36,025 bases of DNA, from IMG/VR virus record IMGVR_UViG_3300049812_001538, positions 1 through 36,025 of that record; one strand, given 5' to 3'. Position numbers and translations under genes: made by a program. Positions 25,604 through 31,968 of this stretch are shown here, in pieces. The notes beneath the pieces are model-generated. The model was not told where the DNA came from, did no database searches, and saw only the letters and a program-made list of their open reading frames with translations. This DNA is from a virus. The first letter of the stretch is position 1. Every line of letters starts with the position of its first letter.

Positions 25604-25759
25604 CTAAGACATATTAGAAAGTAATTCTTTGAGGTGCTTCTTCTGATCTTGTAACTCCTTTCGGCGTTCTTCAAGAGCTTCTATGCGGTAAGATATTTGA
25701 CGTGACTCCATACGGATCATATCAATTCTGGTTTGTAGTCTTTCTGTATTTTCACTCAT
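25604..25759 (-). CDS. Coiled-coil mini-protein (51 aa)
   Basis: ATG at 25759 in a TAATG overlap with the stop of the gene before it. The 51 residues form a single charged helix with heptad-like spacing (RLQTRIDMIRMESRQISYRI, then EALEERRKELQDQKKHLKEL), so a dimeric coiled coil is likely. It is the last gene of the leftward operon before the terminator. No family can be named. Confidence 0.65.
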   Translation of the reverse strand: MSENTERLQTRIDMIRMESRQISYRIEALEERRKELQDQKKHLKELLSNMS

Positions 25760-25905
25760 TATCTTTTAGTTATTTGTAGGCTTAGTGTAAAGTTCAAGAA
25801 CCCTACTGATAGCCAAATTATTCTGTCCCCTTTGAGTCCGTCCACTTCTACGAAGATAGAAGGAATGATATAGATTTCGGGCACCTTGAATATATGTAAT
25901 CTCAT
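25759..25905 (-). CDS. Small hydrophobic protein (48 aa)
   Basis: A longer frame is open up to 26010, but I choose the ATG at 25905 because it overlaps the stop of the upstream nuclease-like gene (ATGA), the coupling pattern used throughout this operon. The 48-residue product has a hydrophobic C-terminal half (IIWLSVGFLNFTLSLQI) that could be a membrane span. Function is unknown. Confidence 0.55.
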   Translation of the reverse strand: MRLHIFKVPEIYIIPSIFVEVDGLKGDRIIWLSVGFLNFTLSLQITKR

Positions 25906-26309
25906 AAATGTAAAATAGTTGCGTCCTTTGCCGAGAGGTACCCTATTGGTTTCTCCGACTTCCCTTGTTTGGTGAACTCTGTGGAGTTCGGTAATAGTTT
26001 CGTAGTCCATTTAAAATCATAATCCTTTCTAGTTAATTTGCTGATGTTGTAAAGATAAACAGTTTTGTTTACTTCCGTCAAGAAAATAAAATCCTTTTTG
26101 AGATTTTTTGCTATCTCCATATTGGAGTTGTATTTAATAGCTTCTATGAACCACGGATCCCAAGCTTGAGATCTGCACTTCACTTCGATAATGTATTTGT
26201 CGCACTCAAAATCGAATGGACTGAACTGGTCTTCCGGTTCTTGCAGAGTACCTAGTTCGGGGTAGAGTTTTTCGAGTCCTCTTGCGACTGCTCTTTCTTT
26301 ATTCTTCAT
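25902..26309 (-). CDS. Putative PD-(D/E)XK nuclease
   Basis: 135 residues. The segment PFDFECDKYIIEVKCRSQAW (about 31-50) has the Asp, then hydrophobic strand, then E-V-K order of the PD-(D/E)XK nuclease core (D33, E42, K44), preceded by a helix (ERAVARGLEKLYPELG) as in restriction-endonuclease-like proteins. Such an enzyme could be a resolvase or degrade host DNA. It lies downstream of the helicase after a structured gap. The match is by motif only. Confidence 0.6.
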   Translation of the reverse strand: MKNKERAVARGLEKLYPELGTLQEPEDQFSPFDFECDKYIIEVKCRSQAWDPWFIEAIKYNSNMEIAKNLKKDFIFLTEVNKTVYLYNISKLTRKDYDFKWTTKLLPNSTEFTKQGKSEKPIGYLSAKDATILHL

Positions 26310-26317
26310 AAATTAAA

Positions 26318-26382
26318 GATGTAGGCGGCGAAAGGGAATATGATTAACCCACCGCCGTCTTAATAGGCGGACTACCTACATC
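26318..26382 (-). promoter_or_regulatory. Structured RNA element with alternative hairpins
   Basis: GATGTAGG at 26318-26325 pairs perfectly with CCTACATC at 26375-26382. Inside, CCGCC at 26352-26356 can pair with either GGCGG at 26324-26328 (with GGG/CCC stacked further in) or GGCGG at 26366-26370. It fills the gap between the helicase stop and the nuclease-like gene, so it lies in the leftward transcript. There is no T-run, so it is not a simple terminator. It may control RNA processing or translation of the downstream genes. Confidence 0.5.
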
Positions 26383-26388
26383 AAAGTA

Positions 26389-27723
26389 TTATATAAACAG
26401 ACCTTTATTAGTGTAGAACTTGAACTTACCTTTCACGTCTCTCTCTCCTTCTCTGTTCTTCGCTACGTTGTACTTCATACTGATATATGATCCTAATCCG
26501 TCAAGTCTTTTCGATGCTTCTACGTCATCATTTTCTGCCCACATAAGAATGATTACATCCGCATCGTTTTCAATATCACCAGAATCCTTAAGGTCGTAGA
26601 TAGCTAGACCACCTTCTCGGCGAGCTCCCTCTCTATTTACTTGAGAAAGGAGTAGAACTCCTACCTCTAACTCAAGAGCTAGTTGCTTGATAGTATGAGA
26701 GATGTTAGCTATAGCATCGTTCTTACTTTGATTACTTGTGCTGAAAGGAATAAGTTGTAGATAATCAATCACTAAAAGTTTTACGCCGTATCTGCGTACC
26801 ATAGTTCTAGCGTGCGAGCAAAGCTCTCCAATGTTCTTTATGCTGTGCACTGTATAGATGGGCATATCCTTTAGGCTATCGCATCCTTCCCTAATCTTTT
26901 TCATCTTGTCATCAGCAATTACTTTGTCCTTAATTTGCCGTAGGTTCGCCCCGGATTTACAAGTGAGGATACGTTTAAGAACTTGCTTCCTAGGCATCTC
27001 TAGGCTAAATACGCCGCATCCTATGCCATCTTTATAGGCTGATCTAGCTACAATATTTATAGCTAACTGGGATTTACCGCAAGAAGTAGGAGCAGAGATA
27101 ACCACAACCTCTCCAGCTCCAATCCCTCCGTTCCCTAACTTGTCGTCAAGGTGCGGAAGGTGAGTCTTGATTACGTCCTCTTTCCATTCGCCGGATAACT
27201 GCTGCTCGAACTCCATCTGAAGTTCGTCAATAGCAGAATTGATAGTCATATCAAAACCAGTACTAGTCTCTAAGTCCAGAAGGTTGCCCTCTACATCTGC
27301 ACGAATACTATCAGTACTATCTGATTCGTCCTCGGCTTTCTCAAGAGCAACCTTAAAAGTTCTTATCATCTTCCGAAGGTTTGATTTCTCCTTTACTACA
27401 TTGGCACAGTTCTGAGCATCTAAAGTAGTGGTGTGCTTGTTCAATAAAGTTTCAATCATTGTCATCCCGTCAACGTCCTCAAAGGTAGAGGAACGTTTAA
27501 GCTCCTCTACTAATGAGATTTCGTTTAAGGGTTCGCCTTTCTTGGCGAGTGAACTGACACTTTGAAAAACTAAGTTATGTCTGTAAAGATAAAAGTCATC
27601 TGCATTTATCTTGTGTGCGATGCTATCGAAGAAGTCAGAAGTGTCATCCGCTAGGCACTTCGCAAGGACTCTCTCCTCGGCATCCACATTCTTCGGTATC
27701 TTTAATTCGTTTTCTTCCATCAT
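26389..27723 (-). CDS. dnaB: Replicative DNA helicase, DnaB-like
   Basis: 444 residues, close to the normal DnaB length. The N-terminal domain reads IPKNVDAEERVLAKCLADD (about 9-27) and DDFYLYRHNLVFQ. The ATPase domain has Walker A APTSCGKS (211-218), Walker B LLVIDYLQL (316-324), SQVNREG (360-366) and DLKDSGDIENDADVIILMW (377-395). It unwinds DNA ahead of a polymerase, here presumably the host one since none is encoded. Two Met codons open the frame; I keep the first. It overlaps the preceding small gene by 80 bases. Confidence 0.93.
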   Translation of the reverse strand: MMEENELKIPKNVDAEERVLAKCLADDTSDFFDSIAHKINADDFYLYRHNLVFQSVSSLAKKGEPLNEISLVEELKRSSTFEDVDGMTMIETLLNKHTTTLDAQNCANVVKEKSNLRKMIRTFKVALEKAEDESDSTDSIRADVEGNLLDLETSTGFDMTINSAIDELQMEFEQQLSGEWKEDVIKTHLPHLDDKLGNGGIGAGEVVVISAPTSCGKSQLAINIVARSAYKDGIGCGVFSLEMPRKQVLKRILTCKSGANLRQIKDKVIADDKMKKIREGCDSLKDMPIYTVHSIKNIGELCSHARTMVRRYGVKLLVIDYLQLIPFSTSNQSKNDAIANISHTIKQLALELEVGVLLLSQVNREGARREGGLAIYDLKDSGDIENDADVIILMWAENDDVEASKRLDGLGSYISMKYNVAKNREGERDVKGKFKFYTNKGLFI

Positions 27724-27874
27724 CTATTTGTTCTTTCATTATGCTCAGACACTGTCCTAAATATCTGAGGTGATTCTTTTTTTCGATTTCGATTTTGTTT
27801 TCAGTTGCCTCTCTTTGTAGGTGCAAAGCTAGGTCAACTCCGTCATATAGATTGTTGAGAAGTTTATTAGTCAT
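27644..27874 (-). CDS. Small helical protein overlapping helicase start
   Basis: 76 residues. The first 50 (LLNNLYDGVDLALHLQREAT, then KKNHLRYLGQCLSIMKEQID) form a plausible helical protein. The last 27 lie in the helicase-coding region in another frame and may be partly unconstrained. The start has no ribosome binding site. A helicase-loading or accessory role is possible from position, but I recognise no family, and the overlap lowers confidence. Confidence 0.5.
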   Translation of the reverse strand: MTNKLLNNLYDGVDLALHLQREATENKIEIEKKNHLRYLGQCLSIMKEQIDDGRKRIKDTEECGCRGESPCEVPSG

Positions 27875-27904
27875 AGAGTACTATCATATCATTAAAGTCC
27901 ATTT

Positions 27905-28258
27905 TTAGTTTTGTATATCATTTAATTCTGGTGGTAACTTGTTGTCCTCGATGGCTTTAAGTGTCCATAGCCAACAAGACATATTCCAAAGCACTGCTCC
28001 GAAGTGATCTTCAGTAGTATCATTGTCTCTGCATTGCATAAGATGTCTGTACGCCGCATCGCAGTATCTTGAGGTAGGAATACCCTTCCTCCAATTATCA
28101 GCTCCGTACTTAGTAGCTCCGTCCTCGAAGCGTTTAGCCATAGCCATAATTGCACAAGTGGGTATCATACTAGGCATACCTTTGCCCTTCATAGAGTCTC
28201 GAACCGCCCCCGTATCGAAGGCGGTCCTAGCTCCAGAATCCGGTAAAGTATCAGACAT
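27905..28258 (-). CDS. DUF5664-type nucleotide pyrophosphohydrolase
   Basis: 117 residues. The sequence FDTGAVRDSMKGKGMPSMIP, then MAKRFEDGATKYGADNW, RKGIPTSRYCDAAYRHLMQC and EDHFGAVLWNMSCW is the conserved order of the phage DUF5664 family, an all-helical MazG-like fold. The family has been linked to dATP/dGTP diphosphohydrolases, including enzymes of diaminopurine (Z-genome) phages. It probably trims specific nucleotides from the pool. No PurZ-like gene is present, so a Z genome is not supported. Start and upstream stop overlap (TAATG). Confidence 0.75.
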   Translation of the reverse strand: MSDTLPDSGARTAFDTGAVRDSMKGKGMPSMIPTCAIMAMAKRFEDGATKYGADNWRKGIPTSRYCDAAYRHLMQCRDNDTTEDHFGAVLWNMSCWLWTLKAIEDNKLPPELNDIQN

Positions 28259-28485
28259 TAGAAGGGATCTTCTTCAGCTGCTACTGCTTCTTTCTTAGTC
28301 TGCTTTTGGGCTTCAGATACAGATAAGGAGAAGTATTTACCTACTTTATCGCTTGTCTTTACCCAAGCGGCTAATTGATAGTCAGTGCCATCAACGTTTA
28401 CAGTGCCACGAAAGTCTGGTTGACGTTCGTTTTCTTTATCATTTTTGAATAATGCACCCTTGTTCGTATTATCGTATTTACTCAT
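28258..28485 (-). CDS. DUF736-like small protein with SSB-type acidic tail
   Basis: 75 residues. The core GALFKNDKENERQPDFRGTV, then DYQLAAWVKTSDKVGKYFSL resembles the DUF736 family, small beta-barrel-like proteins. The C-terminus ends in EAVAAEEDPF, which closely resembles the acidic tail ending in PF that bacterial SSB uses to recruit partner enzymes. Encoded beside an ERF annealing protein, it probably acts as the phage single-strand DNA-binding or recombination helper. This is inference from tail and context. Confidence 0.6.
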   Translation of the reverse strand: MSKYDNTNKGALFKNDKENERQPDFRGTVNVDGTDYQLAAWVKTSDKVGKYFSLSVSEAQKQTKKEAVAAEEDPF

Positions 28486-28502
28486 AATTATATATTATAA
28501 AA

Positions 28503-28988
28503 TTACATTAGTCCATCAAAGGCATCTGTCTTTTGAACTGCCTTTGTTGGTGTCTTAGATTTAGCAACGGCTTTCGGTTGGGATTTGCCGTGATCATTAG
28601 TAGCGTCCGGATCTTTTGTATCATCGATACATAGTAATCCATTGAGAGCGTACTTACGAGCGTAAGAACTAGCGGAGCCAGTAATCTGTGCATCGTCCAT
28701 ACCTTTCTTTACTTCTGCTTCACGAGCAAAAGCGGTAGTCTCAACTGAGTTATCGTGTTCAGTATCAGAGATGCGAGCCGTAGCTTTTACGTATACACGT
28801 CCGCCGATCTCAACAACTTCATCTTGGACTGTCAAAACGCACTGCCATTCGGCGAGTAATGGTTTGACTGCTTCTAGTATATCTTCGGCTGATCTGTATT
28901 TATATCCGCCGAACTTATTAGTTTGCCCCTTAGGAGCCTTAAGGGATGATTGAATCCCTTGGAGTTTTTGTCTGATATTTTTAGTCAT
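28503..28988 (-). CDS. erf: ERF-family single-strand annealing protein
   Basis: 161 residues. GGYKYRSAEDILEAVKPLL (27-45) and ITGSASSYARKYALNGLLCI (about 101-120) followed by DDTKDPDA are hallmarks of ERF recombinases, which anneal complementary single strands during phage recombination and genome circularisation. The C-terminal 40 residues are a basic, Lys/Pro/Thr linker ending in a short hydrophobic tag (DAFDGLM). It works with the exonuclease encoded upstream in the same operon. It overlaps the end of the resolvase gene by eight bases. Confidence 0.88.
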   Translation of the reverse strand: MTKNIRQKLQGIQSSLKAPKGQTNKFGGYKYRSAEDILEAVKPLLAEWQCVLTVQDEVVEIGGRVYVKATARISDTEHDNSVETTAFAREAEVKKGMDDAQITGSASSYARKYALNGLLCIDDTKDPDATNDHGKSQPKAVAKSKTPTKAVQKTDAFDGLM

Positions 28989-29427
28989 ATTTTCCTTTCA
29001 GTATTTTTTTGTATAAATCTGTTCTCTCTTTTGCGTTGGAACATTTCGAGATGTCGTCTCTGTTTGTGCCAAATTTTAAGAGGATGTCAAGCTGTAAATC
29101 CTTACTGAGTGAATAAAATCTTTTGTACAGTTGGCGGAAACCCTCTGGGTGAATGATGTGAGTGTCCTCTTGTTCAAGGTACGAAGCCATATTACGTAGG
29201 ATAGTGGGCAGAGAAGCCTTCTTAGCGTCACGAGAAAGCCTCTTAAAGGCGTTTTCTATTCTTCCTAGTAGTACGTTACCTTCTGAGGATACAACGCCCC
29301 TTACAAAGCCACTGGTGTGATTGTGATCTACCACCCAATTTGAGGTTTTGTACTCAACAAGTGGGCACTTTTTTGGTTTGTTCTTTTCCCTCCAATCTCC
29401 GAGCTTATTCTGAGGTAGGTATTTCAT
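28981..29427 (-). CDS. Endonuclease VII-like resolvase, zinc Cys lost
   Basis: 148 residues. WVVDHNHTSGFVRGVVSSEG (31-50) followed by NVLLGRIENA is the catalytic core of endonuclease VII-type HNH enzymes, with Asp34-His35 and Asn51 as likely active residues. These enzymes cut Holliday and other branched junctions before packaging. In most relatives two CxxC pairs bind zinc; here only one Cys (CPL at 21-23) remains and the second pair reads SSEG, so the zinc site seems absent. Recombination genes flank it on both sides. Confidence 0.78.
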   Translation of the reverse strand: MKYLPQNKLGDWREKNKPKKCPLVEYKTSNWVVDHNHTSGFVRGVVSSEGNVLLGRIENAFKRLSRDAKKASLPTILRNMASYLEQEDTHIIHPEGFRQLYKRFYSLSKDLQLDILLKFGTNRDDISKCSNAKERTDLYKKILKGKYD

Positions 29428-29605
29428 TTACTTCTAGTATTTGAATTTTAGCTCCCTTCTTGGTTGTGCCGTATCCATCTTTACTTGGTTTAGTAGGACA
29501 AATGTATTTGATTGCTTGAGCTTTATCATTTGCCCACTTCACTTGGTATCCTCGATAGTCTGGGTGCATATCAAAATGCTTGTAGATAATCTCGTATTTA
29601 TTCAT
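29405..29605 (-). CDS. Small hypothetical protein
   Basis: 66 residues. The ATG at 29605 overlaps the methyltransferase stop (ATGA), with AAGGG a few bases upstream, and the end overlaps the resolvase by 23 bases. The sequence MNKYEIIYKHFDMHPDYRGY followed by QVKWANDKAQAIKYICP looks like a small alpha/beta protein with several aromatic residues. No family is recognised. Tight coupling suggests a role with the methyltransferase or resolvase. Confidence 0.62.
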   Translation of the reverse strand: MNKYEIIYKHFDMHPDYRGYQVKWANDKAQAIKYICPTKPSKDGYGTTKKGAKIQILEVNEIPTSE

Positions 29606-30819
29606 AGTACCCTTTTGATAAGTGTTTCAAATGCTTTAGCAGCAGTCTGTGGTACTACTCCATTTCCGAGAAGTCGAAGTCTGTCCACCCTATTGGAAGA
29701 CCCATTAGTTGCTCCACCCAATCGGGGTTTAGCTTCAACGACACGAGGGGCTTCCCATTCGTATTGTTCTTCATTAGGTCTCGCTGGGTATTTTCCCCAA
29801 CTGCATCCGGAAGAAGATTCCTCGGTTTGTTCTCTTGGCTTTCCTTTGAATACGCTCCCTTCCAATCTCTCGATGTCGGTGTCGGATAATTCTGATTGTG
29901 CATTCCGTGAACTTGTTCCCCCAAGTTGTGCTTGCCCCGATCTGTCATCGCTGCTCGACTGTCTTGTTCCTTTGGAGTACCCCAATTCTTCGCATCCTTG
30001 TATGCCTTCACACAAGTTGGGTCCACTTGTTCTCTTAGATTCGCCGGATTGTTCCTCCCCTTTCGTGCAGTCATTGCTTGCTTCTGAGTTGCTTCGTAGC
30101 TCCTCGGCGGAAGAACATCCATTGTATTCGGAGTTGCCCAAGATGCTTGATGTATTACCGCATCCCTCAGTTTCGCTCCGTACTTCGTTCCGTTCTCCCT
30201 CGTTGCTGAGAATCCCTTCTCGTTCATCTCTACATTCTTCGCTACTCCGCCCTCTACGCAGCCCGCTACTGATGGTGTCGGATACGCCAAGGATAAAGAC
30301 TCTTTTTCTCTGATGTGGGAAGCCGACTTCACTCGCTGAGAATATTCCAGCCGTTGCTTTGTAACCCAATCCTTCCAATGTTCTGAGGACATATCTGAGA
30401 ACTGATTCTCCATCTGTGGTTTTTGCTGAGATGATTCCTTCGACATTTTCGAGGAAAACAATTCTAGGTTGGCACTCTCTGATTCCTTCTGCGATGTAAG
30501 GGAAGAGGTGTCTTGGGTCCTCTGTAGCTTTTCTAGCTCCAGCTTGAGAGAATGGTTGGCAAGGGAATCCTCCAGATAGTATGTCCACTTCTCCACGAAA
30601 TTTTCCGTATGGGAAGGTCTTAAGGTTTGTATAGATAGGTGCTGCATCCAATTGTTGCGTTTCCATCTTGTTAACCAAGTTCGCAATTGCGAAGGCTTCG
30701 ATCTCCACATAAGCGATTTCTCGGACATTTGGCAGAACTCTTCTAAGTCCTTTTCCGATTCCTTCGTATCCAGTACAGAGACTGAGGTGAGTGATTGTAT
30801 TTCTTTTGGTAGTATCCAC
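29602..30819 (-). CDS. dcm: DNA (cytosine-5) methyltransferase
   Basis: 405 residues from a GTG codon at 30819. Motif I is LSLCTGYEGIGKG (12-24), motif IV is GGFPCQPFS with catalytic Cys87, motif VI is LENVEG (123-128), motif VIII is QRKRVFILG (170-178) and motif X is VDRLRLLGNGVVPQ (378-391). The target-recognition region (about 180-360) is unusually rich in Ser, Glu, Gly and Asn. It methylates cytosine in duplex DNA, probably to evade host restriction; no cognate nuclease is obvious. Nearly the whole gene is also open in a second frame that carries conserved-looking motifs. Confidence 0.88.
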   Translation of the reverse strand: MDTTKRNTITHLSLCTGYEGIGKGLRRVLPNVREIAYVEIEAFAIANLVNKMETQQLDAAPIYTNLKTFPYGKFRGEVDILSGGFPCQPFSQAGARKATEDPRHLFPYIAEGIRECQPRIVFLENVEGIISAKTTDGESVLRYVLRTLEGLGYKATAGIFSASEVGFPHQRKRVFILGVSDTISSGLRRGRSSEECRDEREGILSNEGERNEVRSETEGCGNTSSILGNSEYNGCSSAEELRSNSEASNDCTKGEEQSGESKRTSGPNLCEGIQGCEELGYSKGTRQSSSDDRSGQAQLGGTSSRNAQSELSDTDIERLEGSVFKGKPREQTEESSSGCSWGKYPARPNEEQYEWEAPRVVEAKPRLGGATNGSSNRVDRLRLLGNGVVPQTAAKAFETLIKRVL

Positions 30820-30821
30820 AT
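29655..30821 (-). CDS. Overlapping second-frame ORF with [YW]xTP repeats
   Basis: 388 codons without a stop, in another frame of the methyltransferase gene. It starts at ATG 30821, which forms the TAATG junction with the exonuclease stop; the methyltransferase GTG is two bases further on. Four [YW]-x-T-P units occur at 180 (YPTPSV), 228 (WATPNTMD), 280 (WGTPKEQD) and 312 (YPTPTSRDWKG). The end reads LNPDWVEQLMGLPIGWTDF at 364-382. I recall these motifs, and KDWVTKQRLEYSQRVKSAS at about 150-168, from phage methyltransferase-associated proteins. It may be a separate protein, a frameshift partner or an alternative recognition region. Confidence 0.5.
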   Translation of the reverse strand: MWILPKEIQSLTSVSVLDTKESEKDLEEFCQMSEKSLMWRSKPSQLRTWLTRWKRNNWMQHLSIQTLRPSHTENFVEKWTYYLEDSLANHSLKLELEKLQRTQDTSSLTSQKESESANLELFSSKMSKESSQQKPQMENQFSDMSSEHWKDWVTKQRLEYSQRVKSASHIREKESLSLAYPTPSVAGCVEGGVAKNVEMNEKGFSATRENGTKYGAKLRDAVIHQASWATPNTMDVLPPRSYEATQKQAMTARKGRNNPANLREQVDPTCVKAYKDAKNWGTPKEQDSRAAMTDRGKHNLGEQVHGMHNQNYPTPTSRDWKGAYSKESQENKPRNLLPDAVGENTQRDLMKNNTNGKPLVSLKLNPDWVEQLMGLPIGWTDFDFSEME

Positions 30822-31588
30822 TATTTCTTTCTATTTTTTTTAGGTTTAGGTGTCATTCTCTCCGTCCAATATATTTTGGCGGCGAGCTTTGCACATTCAA
30901 AGTAGTGATTGAACTCATCGTCCGACCATTCGTAGTGGTAGTGTTCAGCTGTGTTGGTATCGATACATACTGATCGTACCTTTGGAAAGTAATCGAGCTT
31001 CAGTTTTTTAGCGAGCATTACGCTCTCGATTGCTAACTGCTTGCAGTCCTTTGGATAGAACTTACCCTTGCCGTCATTGCAACTTCGGCATTTGTAATCG
31101 GCGAGAAAGACTTTCTCATCTTTATCTAGCCCAATAAAATCAATGCTACCAGCTATCTTGAACCTACTATCTGAGATAATGTACTCGCAGTCAACGACTT
31201 GCACACCCTCTTCATTTACCCAATCTATAAAAGGTTTCGCCCAATCATCGTAAGCACTGGCTTCGCCCTCTCCGTCCATTAACCAATCCTCGATTCGTTT
31301 ATGAACGGCAGTCCCGAACTCAGAGCTTGAGATCATCTCTCCGGTAAATGGATGCTCTCGAAATCCGTAGCACCATTCCTTGAGTACAGAATAATGTTGG
31401 GTAGGATGTTCTCTTGCTAGGTCAACTAACTTTCGGGGCATATAAATACTATCGAGGAAATCGTCTTTAACTATTCCGAGTACAGTTGTAACAGATGGGT
31501 ACGCTCTTCCTTTCTTGAGGGCTTGGTGCGGCGTAGTGACATCTTCTAGAAACTGTGGAGTTTTTGAGCTTGAGTAGAAATGTGACAT
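30821..31588 (-). CDS. RecB/exonuclease VIII-like PD-(D/E)XK exonuclease
   Basis: 255 residues. SSEFGTAVHKRIEDWL (88-103), IAGSIDFIG with Asp150, FLADYKCRS with Asp164 and Lys166, and KQLAIESVML with Gln184 make up the RecB-type nuclease core. It is expected to resect duplex ends so that the ERF protein can anneal the exposed strands. The ATG at 31588 directly follows a T-run; its only ribosome binding site is GAGG inside the 3' arm of the upstream hairpin, so translation may be controlled by that structure. Confidence 0.82.
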   Translation of the reverse strand: MSHFYSSSKTPQFLEDVTTPHQALKKGRAYPSVTTVLGIVKDDFLDSIYMPRKLVDLAREHPTQHYSVLKEWCYGFREHPFTGEMISSSEFGTAVHKRIEDWLMDGEGEASAYDDWAKPFIDWVNEEGVQVVDCEYIISDSRFKIAGSIDFIGLDKDEKVFLADYKCRSCNDGKGKFYPKDCKQLAIESVMLAKKLKLDYFPKVRSVCIDTNTAEHYHYEWSDDEFNHYFECAKLAAKIYWTERMTPKPKKNRKK

Positions 31589-31618
31589 AAAAAAGTCCTC
31601 CCACGAATGAGAGGACTT
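31589..31618 (-). terminator. Terminator/attenuator hairpin covering exonuclease ribosome binding site
   Basis: On the - strand an AAGTCCTC/GAGGACTT stem (arms at 31611-31618 and 31593-31600) with a 10-base loop is followed by T-run 31594-31589, then immediately by the exonuclease ATG. The GAGG of the 3' arm is the only Shine-Dalgarno candidate for that gene. Confidence 0.75.
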
Positions 31619-31651
31619 GTCAAGCTCTGAGTGTCAGTCAGTTTACTTTTG

Positions 31652-31912
31652 TTACTTCAACTTATAGTTATTGATTGTATCTTTTGTTACGAACTCTCCA
31701 TTGTCGTGTTCGAGTATTCGTTTGACTCGTTCCTCGTGAGTCATTTGCGTCCAATCACTTGGGTGTATTCCCCAATACATTATTTCTACTATGTTGTGAT
31801 AAACGGCGAGCTGGGTAGCTGACGCTGACTTGCCCTCGTTGATGTGGTTGTCGATGATTGTGTCAATCATCCATTTGTTTGCTAGGTATTCCATAATTTT
31901 TTCTTTGTACAT
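31652..31912 (-). CDS. Hypothetical early protein behind a strong promoter
   Basis: 86 residues, the first gene after the TTGACA/TATTAT promoter. Helical, with MYKEKIMEYLANKWMIDTII and a central YWGIHPSDWTQMTHEERVKR segment. No membrane span or catalytic motif is seen. Its start codon lies inside a perfect 8-bp inverted repeat (31910-31933), which suggests control at the RNA or operator level. The first gene of a phage operon is often regulatory, but nothing here proves it. Confidence 0.7.
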   Translation of the reverse strand: MYKEKIMEYLANKWMIDTIIDNHINEGKSASATQLAVYHNIVEIMYWGIHPSDWTQMTHEERVKRILEHDNGEFVTKDTINNYKLK

Positions 31913-31943
31913 AATCTCATTATTAAGATTATGAAATCATAAT
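31910..31943. promoter_or_regulatory. Overlapping inverted repeats at promoter/start, candidate operator
   Basis: CATAATCT (31910-31917) and AGATTATG (31926-31933) form an 8-bp inverted repeat that includes the start codon of the 86-residue gene. ATTATGA (31928-31934) and TCATAAT (31937-31943) form a second repeat overlapping the -10. The two share bases, so both could be one repressor's binding sites. Confidence 0.55.
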
Positions 31944-31967
31944 AACAGACACCGAACTCGATGTCAA
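31939..31967 (-). promoter_or_regulatory. Leftward sigma-70 promoter
   Basis: On the - strand TTGACA (31967-31962), 17-base spacer, TATTAT (31944-31939). One mismatch from consensus in the -10 and none in the -35. It lies just after a terminator and would start transcription about 20 bases before the 86-residue gene, driving the exonuclease-to-nuclease operon. Confidence 0.85.
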
Positions 31968-31968
31968 T

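Noticed and set aside
25906-26010. Upstream extension of the 48-residue gene to an ATG at 26010
   Set aside because: The extension lies wholly within the nuclease-like gene, and the ATG at 25905 makes the ATGA coupling used by neighbouring genes.
29441-30313. 290-codon open frame on the + strand, antisense to the methyltransferase and its neighbour
   Set aside because: The translation is low-complexity Ser/Leu/Pro without recognisable motifs, and no start signal is seen. It is open because the opposite strand is poor in the codons that would create stops. It is mentioned as a caution for the dual-coding claim.
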